Notes under the pieces: generated by a model
Seen by the model: the letters and a program-made list of their open reading frames with translations, nothing else
Databases searched by the model: none
Told to the model about the DNA's origin: nothing
Shown: positions 7,925 through 17,820 of the stretch, in pieces
How the letters are laid out: each line of letters opens with the position of its first letter
How positions within the stretch are numbered: position 1 is the stretch's first letter
Translations under genes and position numbers: made by a program
Assembly: GCA_000824785.1 (NCBI GenBank)
Contig: CCNB01000043.1
Location: 1 to 64,000, forward strand
Direction: 5' to 3'
Source: Mesorhizobium plurifarium
GTDB taxonomy: Bacteria; Pseudomonadota; Alphaproteobacteria; Rhizobiales; Rhizobiaceae
Length of the DNA stretch: 64,000 bases

Positions 7925-8895
7925 CTAAAAATCGAAGGTGACCATGCGATACATGATGAAGTCACCCAACAATGCCCACGTTCCGAAGATGAGAAACACC
8001 GGCAAAATTGCGGGATTGCCCCAGACTTTCCCGTAATAGGACGGCGCGATAAGCTGCAGGATCAGAAACATCACTATCGGGAAAAGCGAAATGATCCATG
8101 CCGAAACGCGCCCCTCGGCGGAGAGCGCCCGTATCTTCAATCGCAGTTTCTGCCGTTCACGCAAAACCGACGAAAGGTTGGCAAGTATCTCGGTGAGGTT
8201 GCCGCCGGTCTTGGACTGGATCGAAAGCGACACGGAAAGCAGATTGAGTCCTTCAAAGCCGACTCGTTCCGTCAGCTTCCGTACCGCCTGCTCCATGCTG
8301 AGCCCAAACGTGATTTCGTCGGCGACGATGCCGAATTCCGTTCCGAGCGGGTCAGGCATTTCACGCGCGACGAGGCCTATGGCAACGGTAGCTGGGTGAC
8401 CCGCGCGCAGCGAGCGGACAATCATGTCGAGGGCGTCCGGTAATTGCCTTGCAAACTTCAGGATTCGTCTTGTGCGGGCTCGCCGCAGAACAAGAAGCGG
8501 CAAGGCGACCCCCACGACCAGAAAGACCAGGAAAGCCACAGGCAGGGCGATGCCCAGGAAGAACCAGAGCAGCAACCCCAGCGCCATGCCTGCCAGAAGG
8601 AAAGACACAGCGAAAGTCAGAGGGTTCCCGGTAATCCCGGATTGCGTGTAGAGCCGGTTCAGCCAGATAAATCCGAACAGAAAATCGCCTGAATCCGTGA
8701 GACCGCGTTCTCGCAGCAAGCTTTTCAAAGCTTGCTGCGCGGGTGCGTCATCGGTGAGGCGGCGAAGCCGATGGTTGACCGCGACCTGTCGCGAGCGCCG
8801 GCTGGCCAGCGAAATGTAGAGAGCCTCGCCGGCAAGGATGACGGAAGCCGCCGCGACCACGTAGATGAAATAGAGTAGCGCCTGCCCCGTCAGCA

Positions 8896-8899
<4 letters not shown>
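7925..8899 (-). CDS. tadB: Tad pilus inner-membrane platform protein TadB
   Basis: This 324-residue protein has an N-terminal span, a central pair of spans (about residues 95-140), a T2SSF domain (LPDALDMIVRSLRAGHPATVAIGLVAREM ... SIQSKTGGNLTEILANLSSVLRER) and C-terminal spans. It is the partner of TadC in the pilus assembly platform. Its start codon overlaps the tadA stop (ATGA at 8896-8899), so translation is coupled. tadC follows in the same frame directly after its TAG stop. Confidence 0.9.
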
Positions 8900-10281
<1,382 letters not shown>

Positions 10282-10643
10282 GCCGCTTACCCCCTTATAT
10301 GTTCCCCAGGTCGAAACTAAGCGTTAACCACGAGGGGCACAAGCGGCTTGGAGGACACACTGAAGGTATTACTTGCGACATAGTTAAGAAATCAACATTT
10401 GATAAATCGTTTTATTTCTTCCTTGCTTCACACATGCCGACCAAAGTCCTAAGACTTTTGGCAACTCTCGGGAAATCGCCATGCTAACCCCCTTAATATA
10501 AAAGGATATGTCATATTCCTAATGTGTTAGCCTTCGGCCTTGGGTATGGCCGAATTGTGAATGAATGGTTAAGATCGCTTGAAAAATGAAGCGAATCAAG
10601 CTGTTGTAGAAAGTGAAAGAACTTCAAATCGAGTATTGAAGGG

Positions 10644-10658
10644 TTAAAAGACTGTTAA
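10644..10658 (+). promoter_or_regulatory. CtrA-type binding box TTAA-N7-TTAA upstream of flp
   Basis: The sequence TTAA, seven bases (AAGACTG), TTAA exactly fits the full CtrA consensus of alphaproteobacteria. It ends 6 bp before a -35 element (10664-10669), a position suited to activation. CtrA activates pilA in Caulobacter; transfer of that role here is inference. Confidence 0.65.
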
Positions 10659-10663
10659 TCCGT

Positions 10664-10692
10664 TTGACCGGGTTTTTAGCGCGACCTAGGAT
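10664..10692 (+). promoter_or_regulatory. predicted sigma-70-type promoter of flp
   Basis: TTGACC at 10664-10669, a 17-bp spacer, then TAGGAT at 10687-10692. This predicts a start near 10699 and a 5' leader of about 78 nt ahead of the flp ATG. The CtrA-type box sits directly upstream. Confidence 0.6.
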
Positions 10693-10776
10693 TGAACGTG
10701 ACGGGGGATGCTTGGGTATGGGGTTCATCCTTGGCTCTGTCTCGTCGGGTTCAAACCTCCAAAGGGAGAAATTGGC

Positions 10777-11004
10777 ATGAACAAGCTCATGACGATGGCC
10801 CGGCAGTTCCGCACCGATGAAAACGGCGCTGCTATGGTCGAGTATTCAATCCTGGTCGGCATTATCGCCGCTGCCTCGATCCTTGCGATCATCGCAATCG
10901 GTGGCTGGGTCAGCCAGCAGTTCACCGGGCTGTGCTCGGTTCTCAACTCCAAGGGCCTGTCTTCGAGCGGCACGGGCACTGGCTCTTGCGACCCGACGCC
11001 GTGA
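10777..11004 (+). CDS. flp: Flp/Fap-type major pilin
   Basis: This 75-residue prepilin has a short basic leader (MNKLMTMARQFRTDENG), then the Flp processing site G/AAMVEY with the invariant Glu5-Tyr6, and a hydrophobic polymerisation helix (SILVGIIAAASILAIIAIGGWV). CpaA would cleave after the Gly. The C-terminus has two cysteines (GLCSVL, GSCDPTP). I chose the ATG at 10777, preceded by AAGGGAGAA; a frame extending upstream to 10708 runs through the leader and is not credible. It is the first gene of the plus-strand tad operon. Confidence 0.93.
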   Translation: MNKLMTMARQFRTDENGAAMVEYSILVGIIAAASILAIIAIGGWVSQQFTGLCSVLNSKGLSSSGTGTGSCDPTP

Positions 11005-11019
11005 TTTGATTGACGATCT

Positions 11020-11049
11020 CTCTGGGCCGGATCCAAATTCGGCCCAGAG
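11020..11049 (+). other. stem-loop between flp and cpaB
   Basis: Perfect 10-bp arms (CTCTGGGCCG / CGGCCCAGAG) flank a 10-nt loop, 15 bp after the flp stop. No T-run follows. It could stabilise the flp transcript or partly terminate, giving more pilin than assembly proteins; this is inference. Confidence 0.6.
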
Positions 11050-11102
11050 TTCCTGGCTACAGGACAATGTTTTCGCCTTTGGAGGCGATACGGGGCGGGA
11101 AG

Positions 11103-12128
11103 ATGAGGGCTAATACAGTAGTAATGATCATCCTCGCCGGCATTTTCGGCGTGCTGGCGGTTGTCCTTGCTAACATATGGCTGGCCAATCAGCGCAGTGC
11201 CTTGGCTCAATCGAATGGCGTTCAGGCCAGTACCGTCGTGGTAGCGGCAATGCCATTGAAATTCGGCGATACGCTGAGTGCCGAGAAATTGCGTGAGATT
11301 GCGTGGCCGGCGGGCGCGGTGCCCGCGGGAAGTTTCAAGACGGTCAAGGACGCCTTGGCCGGTACCGGGGCGCGGCAAGCCTTGCAGACGATCAGTGTCA
11401 ACGAACCGGTCCTGCCGAGCAAGATCACCGGCCCAGGCCAGCGCGCCACGCTGTCGGCCGTACTCGACGAGGGCATGAAAGCCGTTTCCATCAGGGTCAA
11501 TGACGTGCTCGGCGTGGCCGGCTTCGTCTTTCCCGGCGACCGTGTCGATGTCTTGCTGAGCCGGACGGTTCGCGACAACGAAGGCGCCGACAAGAGTTTC
11601 GTGGATGTGTTGCTGCAGAGCGTGAAGGTGCTCGCCGTCGATCAGGTAGCTGATGCGACAAAGGACAACCCGACCGTCGTCAAAGCGGTGACTGTGGAGG
11701 TGAGCACGAAAGATGCACAAAAGCTGACTTTGGCGGCTGGCGCCGGCCAATTGTCGCTGGCTTTGCGCCAGGCTGCCGGCAGCAAGGGCGAGACGAATGA
11801 GAGGGTCACTTTGGCCGACCTGACCGGCGACACGCCGGACGATGTCGCCAAGCGCCAGGCCGAGCTCGACCGCCAGGCAGCCGAGGAAGCTGCGCGCAAG
11901 CAGGCCGACGAGAAGATCGATGGCCTCGCCAAGGCGGTGGAACGGGTCGGCAGCCAGATCGACCAGATGAGCAAGGTGAAGCCGGCTCCGGTCGTGGCCG
12001 CCGCGCCTCAGGCTCAGCCGGTGAAGGAAGTGATCAAATACGTCCAGCCGGAGCCGCCGAAATTGGCGACGATCGGCGTGTTCCGGGGCGTCAAGCTGGA
12101 ATCATACGAAGTGCCGCGACAAGACTGA
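11103..12128 (+). CDS. cpaB: Flp pilus assembly protein CpaB/RcpC
   Basis: This 341-residue protein starts with a membrane anchor (MIILAGIFGVLAVVLANIWLA), followed by a SAF/AFP-like domain (VVVAAMPLKFGDTLSAEKLREIAWP) and the RcpC region (GMKAVSIRVNDVLGVAGFVFPGDRVDVLLSR). CpaB proteins are periplasmic and may link the pilus to peptidoglycan or the secretin. The C-terminal third is a charged Gln/Ala/Lys-rich region, probably coiled. The ATG at 11103 begins the anchor; an upstream ATG at 11010 would run through the intergenic stem-loop and is rejected. Confidence 0.9.
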   Translation: MRANTVVMIILAGIFGVLAVVLANIWLANQRSALAQSNGVQASTVVVAAMPLKFGDTLSAEKLREIAWPAGAVPAGSFKTVKDALAGTGARQALQTISVNEPVLPSKITGPGQRATLSAVLDEGMKAVSIRVNDVLGVAGFVFPGDRVDVLLSRTVRDNEGADKSFVDVLLQSVKVLAVDQVADATKDNPTVVKAVTVEVSTKDAQKLTLAAGAGQLSLALRQAAGSKGETNERVTLADLTGDTPDDVAKRQAELDRQAAEEAARKQADEKIDGLAKAVERVGSQIDQMSKVKPAPVVAAAPQAQPVKEVIKYVQPEPPKLATIGVFRGVKLESYEVPRQD

Positions 12129-12180
12129 CGAGGGTCGGCGCGGCAGGGGCTGCCACAGGCAGCAAGCGGGGAGACGGGGA

Positions 12181-13626
12181 ATGCAGGGGTCTTGGATGAG
12201 GATGGCGGCGGTCGCGCTATCCCTCTTGGTCGCGCCGGCGATGCTTGGCCATCCGGCCAGGGCGGCTGACCGGTTCATCGATGTATCGCGCCCGTCGCTG
12301 CACCGCGTGTTCGTGCCGGTATCGCAATCCGCCACGATCCAGGTGAACGCGACGCTGGGCGATATCGTCGTCGGCGACGAGAAGATCGCCGACGCGCAGC
12401 CCATGACCGACAAGACGCTCTACATCATCGGCAAGAGTGTCGGCACAACCACCGTCAATTTGTTTTCCGAAGACAAGCGTTCTCTCGGCGCCATCCAGAT
12501 CGAGGTCGGCCAAGATGTCAGCGACATGGCGGCCGCGATCCGCCAGGTGGCGCCGAAGGCCAGGATCGAGATCGGTTCGATCAATGGCAAGGTGCGCTTG
12601 AGCGGCCATGTCAAGGATGCCGCGACGCTGGCGCAGATCGTCGAGGTGACGCAGCAATATGGCCCGGACGCCATCATCAATGCCGTGACGATCGACGACA
12701 GCGAGCAGGTCAATCTGTCGGTGCGCATCCTCGAGGCCAAGCGCAATGCCGGCCGCGATCTCGGCGTGTCGCTCAAAGGCGCCAACCGCAGCGGCAAAAC
12801 CATCTGGGGAACCGGCGATGCTACTGTCGACAAGGACGGAACCGTGCTCGGAACCGGCGACCTGGTCAGCGGGCTTTTGTCGAATACCAGTCCATTCGCG
12901 GCGCTGATTACCCGGGTCATCGACAGCAACATCAAGGTCGACCTCATTATCGAGGCGCTCGAGGCAAAGGGTGTCGTTCGCACACTTGCCGAACCGAACC
13001 TAACCACGGTGTCCGGTGAGACGGCCAGCTTCAACGCCGGCGGCGAGGTGCCGGTGCGCAGCGTCAACGCCCAAGGTGAGGTCGAGATCGTCTTCAAGCA
13101 GTTCGGCGTCAATCTGAACTTCACGCCGGTGGTGCTGGACGACGGCAAGATCCATATCAAGCTGGCGCCGGAAGTGAGCGACCTGACCGGCTTCACCAGC
13201 GCCGGCGATCCGATCTTCACCAACCGCAAACTGGCGACGGTGGTCGACCTGCGCGACGGCCAGAGCTTCGCGGTCGGCGGCCTGCTCTCCAGCAAGAACA
13301 CCATACAGCAAAACCAGGTGCCATGGCTCGGCCAGGTGCCGATCGTCGGGGCGTTGTTCCACAATTCGAGCACGGCGAAGGAAGAGACCGAGCTCGTCGT
13401 CATCGTCACGCCGCATCTCGTGCGGCCGGTGAGGCCCGGCGAACAATTGGCGACGCCTTTCGATAAGACCAGGCCTGCCAACGATCCGGAGCTCATGCTG
13501 CTCGGCCAGCTCGAAGTCAGCAAGGACATGATCCGCATGTACGAGCATGGCGACGGCGTCACCGGCCCCTATGGCCACATGCTGGATGTGAAATCGAAGG
13601 ACAAGCTGGTCTATGTCAAGAAGTAA
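12181..13626 (+). CDS. cpaC: Tad pilus outer-membrane secretin CpaC/RcpA
   Basis: A 481-residue secretin. A signal peptide (AVALSLLVAPAMLGHPARA) is followed by the N-terminal pilus-formation domain (residues ~35-110) and a BON-like segment (VRLSGHVKDAATLAQIVEV). The secretin domain carries EAKGVVRTLAEPNLTTVSGE, GGEVPV and the end motif TELVVIVTPHLVRP. It forms the outer-membrane pore for the pilus. The next gene overlaps its 3' end by 14 bp. Confidence 0.92.
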   Translation: MQGSWMRMAAVALSLLVAPAMLGHPARAADRFIDVSRPSLHRVFVPVSQSATIQVNATLGDIVVGDEKIADAQPMTDKTLYIIGKSVGTTTVNLFSEDKRSLGAIQIEVGQDVSDMAAAIRQVAPKARIEIGSINGKVRLSGHVKDAATLAQIVEVTQQYGPDAIINAVTIDDSEQVNLSVRILEAKRNAGRDLGVSLKGANRSGKTIWGTGDATVDKDGTVLGTGDLVSGLLSNTSPFAALITRVIDSNIKVDLIIEALEAKGVVRTLAEPNLTTVSGETASFNAGGEVPVRSVNAQGEVEIVFKQFGVNLNFTPVVLDDGKIHIKLAPEVSDLTGFTSAGDPIFTNRKLATVVDLRDGQSFAVGGLLSSKNTIQQNQVPWLGQVPIVGALFHNSSTAKEETELVVIVTPHLVRPVRPGEQLATPFDKTRPANDPELMLLGQLEVSKDMIRMYEHGDGVTGPYGHMLDVKSKDKLVYVKK

Positions 13627-13921
13627 GCTCCTGCTCATCCTTCTCGGCGCCAGCCTGCTCGCGGGCTGCGCCGCCGACTACCTGCACAATTACGACACGA
13701 TGACGCTGGCTTCCGGCGACTCGCAGAAGACCAATCAACTGCTGCAGACGGTCGATCCGTACAACCCGGCTTCGAACAACACGAAGATCGAAGGCGACGG
13801 CGCGCGGTCCGTCGGCGTCGTGCAGAAATACAAGCTTCCGCCTTCAAGCGGATCGGCAGCGCCGGCGACGAACATGGCAGTCAATGTCGGGTCGTCGAGC
13901 GCAACCAGCGGGGCGAACTAA
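13613..13921 (+). CDS. small lipoprotein in the tad operon (CpaD position)
   Basis: This 102-residue protein has a lipoprotein signal (LLLILLGASLLAGC, Cys about residue 19) and a short conserved-looking core (YDTMTLASGD ... NQLLQTVDPYNPASNN), then a Ser/Ala/Gly-rich tail. It overlaps cpaC by 14 bp, so it is probably translationally coupled. CpaD normally occupies this position and is about twice as long. I see no full CpaD domain, so this is either a reduced functional stand-in or a separate tad-associated lipoprotein, perhaps a secretin pilotin. Confidence 0.75.
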   Translation: MSRSKLLLILLGASLLAGCAADYLHNYDTMTLASGDSQKTNQLLQTVDPYNPASNNTKIEGDGARSVGVVQKYKLPPSSGSAAPATNMAVNVGSSSATSGAN

Positions 13922-13981
13922 AGAGAAGGATGCAGCGCGTCGGGCGCGCGAGGACACCCGACACGAATGGAGAGTAGGGTC

Positions 13982-15493
13982 ATGTTGGGGACCATTCGTG
14001 AGTTCTGGCGCGATCAGCGCGGCGTGGCGATGGTCCTTGTCGCCATCATGCTGCCGGTGCTCATCGGCTTCGCGTTGCTGGCCATCGACATGAGCCGGGC
14101 GAACTCGCTTCACAATGATCTGCAGAAGGGTGCCGACGCCATGGCGCTGGCAATGGCCGGCGAGTTGGATGGCAGGGCAGACAGCATAACGCGAGCCGAA
14201 CGGGTGGCGCTTAACAATCTCATCGCCAACAGCCACCATTTCGGTGCGAACGACAGTCCGGAAACCATTCTTCGAGACAGTGGCGTCACCTGGCGCTTCC
14301 TGAGGTCAATCCCGCCGTCCGACGATACCGCGATCCGCGCCCAAGACGTCATCACCGACAAGATCACCGACGCCAAGAACGCTATCTTCGTCGAGGTCAC
14401 GGTGTCACCTGTTGGCTTCGATGCCATTTTCCCGGCTTCTTTCCTCAGCGCGTCGGTCAACAATTCCTTTAATGTGGGAGCGACCGCGGTCGCCGGTTTC
14501 GAGCAGTCGATCTGCGAGACCGTGCCGGTCTTCATGTGCAATCCATTCGAGACGACGACGCCGGCGACCAGCAAGACGATCCAGCAGGCGTTCGCGACCG
14601 GCGATACCTACAGCCGTGAATTCCATATCTTGCAGACGACCGGCGATCCCGGCCCAGGAAACTTCGGGCTGCTCGACAACAATTTGCAGTCTCTGCGTGA
14701 CGCCGTGGCGAAGGGCACCGCCGGAACTTGCTACAATCGAAATGATCTCACGACGAAGACGGGCGTCACCTTTGGACAGATCAACACCGGCCTTAACGTC
14801 CGCTTCGATATCTATAGCGGCTCACTCAACAGCCAGAGCAACAATTGGGACTATCGGCCTGCGAGCAATGTCCGCAAGGGACAGCAAAAGAACATATGCA
14901 ATAAGTATAGCCCCGTGGCGGACGGATCGGCTCTGCCTCTACCGCCCGGAGTCTGGAATGATCCGAACAACATTGCCTATTCGCAGAAGATCACCAGTAC
15001 CTCGACGTTCTACAACAATTATTGGAAGGTCAATCATAAAGGCGCGTCGGCTCCGGCCATCCCGAGCACGAGCTACCCTACCGGCGACACCACCCAGCCT
15101 GCATCACGGTACGACGTCTATCGATATGAAATCGCCCACAACCAAGTGGCCGACAAATCGAATGGTCCGACCAACGAAGTTGGCACGCCGCAATGCTTCA
15201 ACAATGGCAAGTCACCTCTGCCGACGGCTGATCCTGATCGGCGCCTGATCAATCTGGCGGTGATCGACTGTCTGGCGAGCGTAAATGCCATCAAGGGCCA
15301 CACAGCGATAAAGGCTGACGGATATGCCAGCATTTTCCTGATCTCGCCGATTACAAAGGTGAACAGCAACGACAACGATGACGGCAACGGCGCTGAAAAG
15401 CCGATCAGCTTCGAGATCGTCGATGTCGACGGTCCGCTTGGGAATGGCTCGCTCGACAAGGCGCTTCGCAACGAGGCGCAGCTCTACCGATGA
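13982..15493 (+). CDS. tadG: TadG-like pilus assembly protein
   Basis: This 503-residue protein has the TadE/TadG N-terminus: a short leader (IREFWRDQRGVAM), a hydrophobic helix (VLVAIMLPVLIGFALLAIDM), then SRANSLHNDLQKGADAMALAMAGE. The rest is a large periplasmic domain rich in Asn, Thr and Ser with cysteines (ICETVPVFMCNPFE, FNNGKSP). I chose the ATG at 13982 because AGGG lies 5-6 nt upstream; an ATG five codons earlier lacks a site. TadG proteins are minor pseudopilins or cell-envelope anchors of the Tad system. The tadE gene starts 4 bp after its stop. Confidence 0.85.
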   Translation: MLGTIREFWRDQRGVAMVLVAIMLPVLIGFALLAIDMSRANSLHNDLQKGADAMALAMAGELDGRADSITRAERVALNNLIANSHHFGANDSPETILRDSGVTWRFLRSIPPSDDTAIRAQDVITDKITDAKNAIFVEVTVSPVGFDAIFPASFLSASVNNSFNVGATAVAGFEQSICETVPVFMCNPFETTTPATSKTIQQAFATGDTYSREFHILQTTGDPGPGNFGLLDNNLQSLRDAVAKGTAGTCYNRNDLTTKTGVTFGQINTGLNVRFDIYSGSLNSQSNNWDYRPASNVRKGQQKNICNKYSPVADGSALPLPPGVWNDPNNIAYSQKITSTSTFYNNYWKVNHKGASAPAIPSTSYPTGDTTQPASRYDVYRYEIAHNQVADKSNGPTNEVGTPQCFNNGKSPLPTADPDRRLINLAVIDCLASVNAIKGHTAIKADGYASIFLISPITKVNSNDNDDGNGAEKPISFEIVDVDGPLGNGSLDKALRNEAQLYR

Positions 15494-15497
15494 TCCG

Positions 15498-16034
15498 ATG
15501 ACCAAGCTTCGCCAAATCCTTGTACGGTTCCGCGGTGACGAGAACGGCGTGGCGCTTGTCGAAATGGCCATCGTCACGCCTTTCGTACTCCTGCTGTCGG
15601 CCGGTGTATTCGAATTCTCCAATATCCTGAACACTCGCCTGCTCCTTGAAGCCGGCGTTGAGGACGCTGCCCGCTACATGGCTCGCTGCGCCGCGGAACC
15701 TGGCGATCCCACGAAACCTACGGATCCTAAAACGGTAAAGTGGGCTGCGTGCAGCAGTGTGGCGAAAAACATTGCAGTCAACGGCGCCTGGACCGGGGGA
15801 AGCGCAAGGGTTGCGGGATGGACCACGGATCAAGTCCAGATCGACACGACATTCACTTCGGCAGCCGATAGCGCCACCCCGCCGAATGAACTCTACCTGA
15901 GCAGCACAAACAACGTTTATATCGTGAAAGTTTCCACGTCATATTCGTATCCTGACCTTGGGTTCTGGTCCTACCTTGGTTTCGGCGACCTCACCCTGTC
16001 AGTTTTCCATCAGGAGCGCGTCTTCGGATGGTAA
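15498..16034 (+). CDS. TadE-family pseudopilin
   Basis: This 178-residue protein has the TadE motif: the leader FRGDENGVALVEMAIVTPFVLLLSAGVFEFSNIL contains a G/VALVEM-type prepilin cleavage site with Glu5. A globular periplasmic part follows, with two cysteines (ARCAAEP, WAACSSV). It would be processed by CpaA and be a minor pilin. The start at 15498 lies just after the tadG stop; a longer frame from 15378 lies inside tadG in another frame and is rejected. The next gene overlaps by 7 bp. Confidence 0.88.
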   Translation: MTKLRQILVRFRGDENGVALVEMAIVTPFVLLLSAGVFEFSNILNTRLLLEAGVEDAARYMARCAAEPGDPTKPTDPKTVKWAACSSVAKNIAVNGAWTGGSARVAGWTTDQVQIDTTFTSAADSATPPNELYLSSTNNVYIVKVSTSYSYPDLGFWSYLGFGDLTLSVFHQERVFGW

Positions 16035-16660
16035 CGGGAGAGCGAAGGTTCTGGTTCGAGCAGTCGGGAGCGACCATGGTCGAAATGGCGATCGCCATGC
16101 CGCTTCTGCTCACGCTCCTGCTTGGCTTCGTCGATTTCGGCTACGCTTTTTATCAGTGGAACGCAGCCAGCAAGGCGGTGCAGATCGGCGCCCGGCTAGC
16201 GCAAGTTTCCACGCCAATCGCCACAGCCTTGCCGTCGGAGACGACGACCCAAACCAATACAACACTCGTTGGCGCTACTGTGCCGGCCGGCACTTATGAT
16301 TACGTTTGCACTGCAAACTCGGCGGGAGCGGCGTCGTGCACGGGGACGAATTGCCAATCGGGCAATACATGTGCCGATCAGACATCTTTCGATTTCATTT
16401 ATGACGGCAGCAGCAGCCGTGCCGGCATGCACGACTTCCTGCCGACCTTGGCGAAGTCCGAAGTGAAGATCGAATACAGCGCATCCGGTCTTGGCTATTG
16501 GACCCGACCGGGCGGCCCCGTCCCGACCATCACTGTCAGCATCGTCGATCATCCCTTCCAGTTCTTCTTCTTGGGCGGATTGCTCGGATTCAACAACATC
16601 ACCATGCCCTCCATGCTGAGCACGGTCACGGGCGAAGATATGAAGAGCACATGGCCATGA
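16028..16660 (+). CDS. TadE/TadF-family pseudopilin
   Basis: A second TadE-like minor pilin of 210 residues. The leader FWFEQSGATMVEMAIAMPLLLTLLLGFVDFGYAFYQW has the G/ATMVEM processing site and helix. The C-terminal domain has four cysteines (YVCTAN, ASCTGTNCQSGNTCAD), suggesting disulfides. It starts within the 3' end of the preceding tadE gene (7-bp overlap), and the cpaE ATG overlaps its stop. Together with the two upstream genes it makes a set of three pseudopilins, the usual number in rhizobial tad loci. Confidence 0.87.
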   Translation: MVTGERRFWFEQSGATMVEMAIAMPLLLTLLLGFVDFGYAFYQWNAASKAVQIGARLAQVSTPIATALPSETTTQTNTTLVGATVPAGTYDYVCTANSAGAASCTGTNCQSGNTCADQTSFDFIYDGSSSRAGMHDFLPTLAKSEVKIEYSASGLGYWTRPGGPVPTITVSIVDHPFQFFFLGGLLGFNNITMPSMLSTVTGEDMKSTWP

Positions 16661-17820
16661 ACGCCATCGACACAAGAGTTCTCCCGACCAAGCGAAAGCA
16701 GGTGGCGCTGTTTTCGGCGGATGCGAATTTCAAGCGCGACGTCACCACGCGGCTCGATGCGCTGGCGATCTATGACGTCAAGGTCTCGGACGCGGCGGAG
16801 TTCCTGAAGGGGCCGCCCGCCGACAGCCGGCCGGGCATCATCATCCTCGATCTCGGCAATGGCGAGCTGCTCACCAATCCGGGAATCGTCGAGGCGCGCG
16901 CGGCCTGGGCCTCGGTGCCGCTGATCGCGATCTCCGACGAGCTCACCTCCGAGCAGACGCGCGTGCTGGTGCGCATGAACGCGTCCGACTGGCTGCACAA
17001 GCCGCTCGACGCCAAGGAGCTGCTCAACGCCGTCACCTTCCACGACACCGGCAACCAGGGCACCAAGAGCCGCATCATCACCTTCATTGCCGCGAGCGGC
17101 GGCGCCGGCGCCACCACGCTGGCGATCTCGGCGGCGGAGCACCTTGCCTCGAAGTCGGCCGAGCGGGCGGCCGCGACCTGTCTCGTCGACCTCGATTTCC
17201 AGAGCGCCAATTGCGGCGCCTATCTCAACCAGTTCAACCAGTTCGACCTTTCCGGCATCATCGGCCAGCCGGACCGGCTCGATGTCGAGCTCATGGACGT
17301 CATCAAACTGTCGCGGCCGTCCGGCCTCACGCTCTATTCCTTCGAGCGGCCGCAACTGCCGTTCGAGCCGCAGGGTTCCGACTTCGTCTTCAGGCTGCTC
17401 GATCTCGTCGCCTACCGCTTCGACGACATCGTCATCGACCTGCCCAATATCGAGACGCCGTGGCATGATTCGGTGCTCAGGACGAGCGACGAGATCTTCA
17501 TCGTCTTCGAGCTCAACGTCGCCTCGCTGAGACAAGGCAAGCGGCTCTACAAGAAGATCCGCGAATTGCGCGGCAACAAGGTCAGCATCACGCTGGTCGC
17601 CAACAAGCACAAGCGCAAATGGTTCGGCAACCACTTCTCGCGCAGCGAGCTGGAGAAGATCTTCAAGGCGCCGCACATCAAGTCGCTGGCGCTGGACAAC
17701 GCGCTTCTGGCCGACGCGCTGAACCGCGCCATCCTGCCCTCCGAGGTGGACGGGCGCGCGCGCTTCAACAAGGACCTCAAGCGCATGTTCAAGGAGCGGC
17801 TGGACAATGCCCAGCGCTAG
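16657..17820 (+). CDS. cpaE: CpaE/TadZ-like pilus localisation ATPase
   Basis: This 387-residue protein has an N-terminal receiver-like domain (VALFSADANFKRDVTTRLDAL ... GIIILDLGNGELL ... LHKPLDAKELL) and a MinD/ParA-like domain. The P-loop is deviant, SGGAGATT (about residue 146): the MinD signature Lys of KGG is replaced, as often in CpaE. CpaE/TadZ places the pilus machine at a cell pole. I chose the ATG at 16657, which overlaps the preceding stop (ATGA) and has GAAGAG at 9 nt; the ATG at 16651 is too close to that site. The next gene overlaps by 14 bp. Confidence 0.88.
   Translation: MNAIDTRVLPTKRKQVALFSADANFKRDVTTRLDALAIYDVKVSDAAEFLKGPPADSRPGIIILDLGNGELLTNPGIVEARAAWASVPLIAISDELTSEQTRVLVRMNASDWLHKPLDAKELLNAVTFHDTGNQGTKSRIITFIAASGGAGATTLAISAAEHLASKSAERAAATCLVDLDFQSANCGAYLNQFNQFDLSGIIGQPDRLDVELMDVIKLSRPSGLTLYSFERPQLPFEPQGSDFVFRLLDLVAYRFDDIVIDLPNIETPWHDSVLRTSDEIFIVFELNVASLRQGKRLYKKIRELRGNKVSITLVANKHKRKWFGNHFSRSELEKIFKAPHIKSLALDNALLADALNRAILPSEVDGRARFNKDLKRMFKERLDNAQR

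Larger units (their letters stand above)
10282..10776. promoter_or_regulatory. divergent control region between tadA and flp
   Basis: This 495-bp AT-rich stretch has no gene I can support. It holds the flp promoter with a CtrA-type box (listed separately), a TTAACC half-site at 10324-10329 near tadA, and an interrupted inverted repeat GCTTGA ... TCAAGC around 10575-10602. Several further TTAA half-sites (for example near 10382 and 10569) could be extra CtrA contacts, but single half-sites are weak evidence. Confidence 0.6.
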
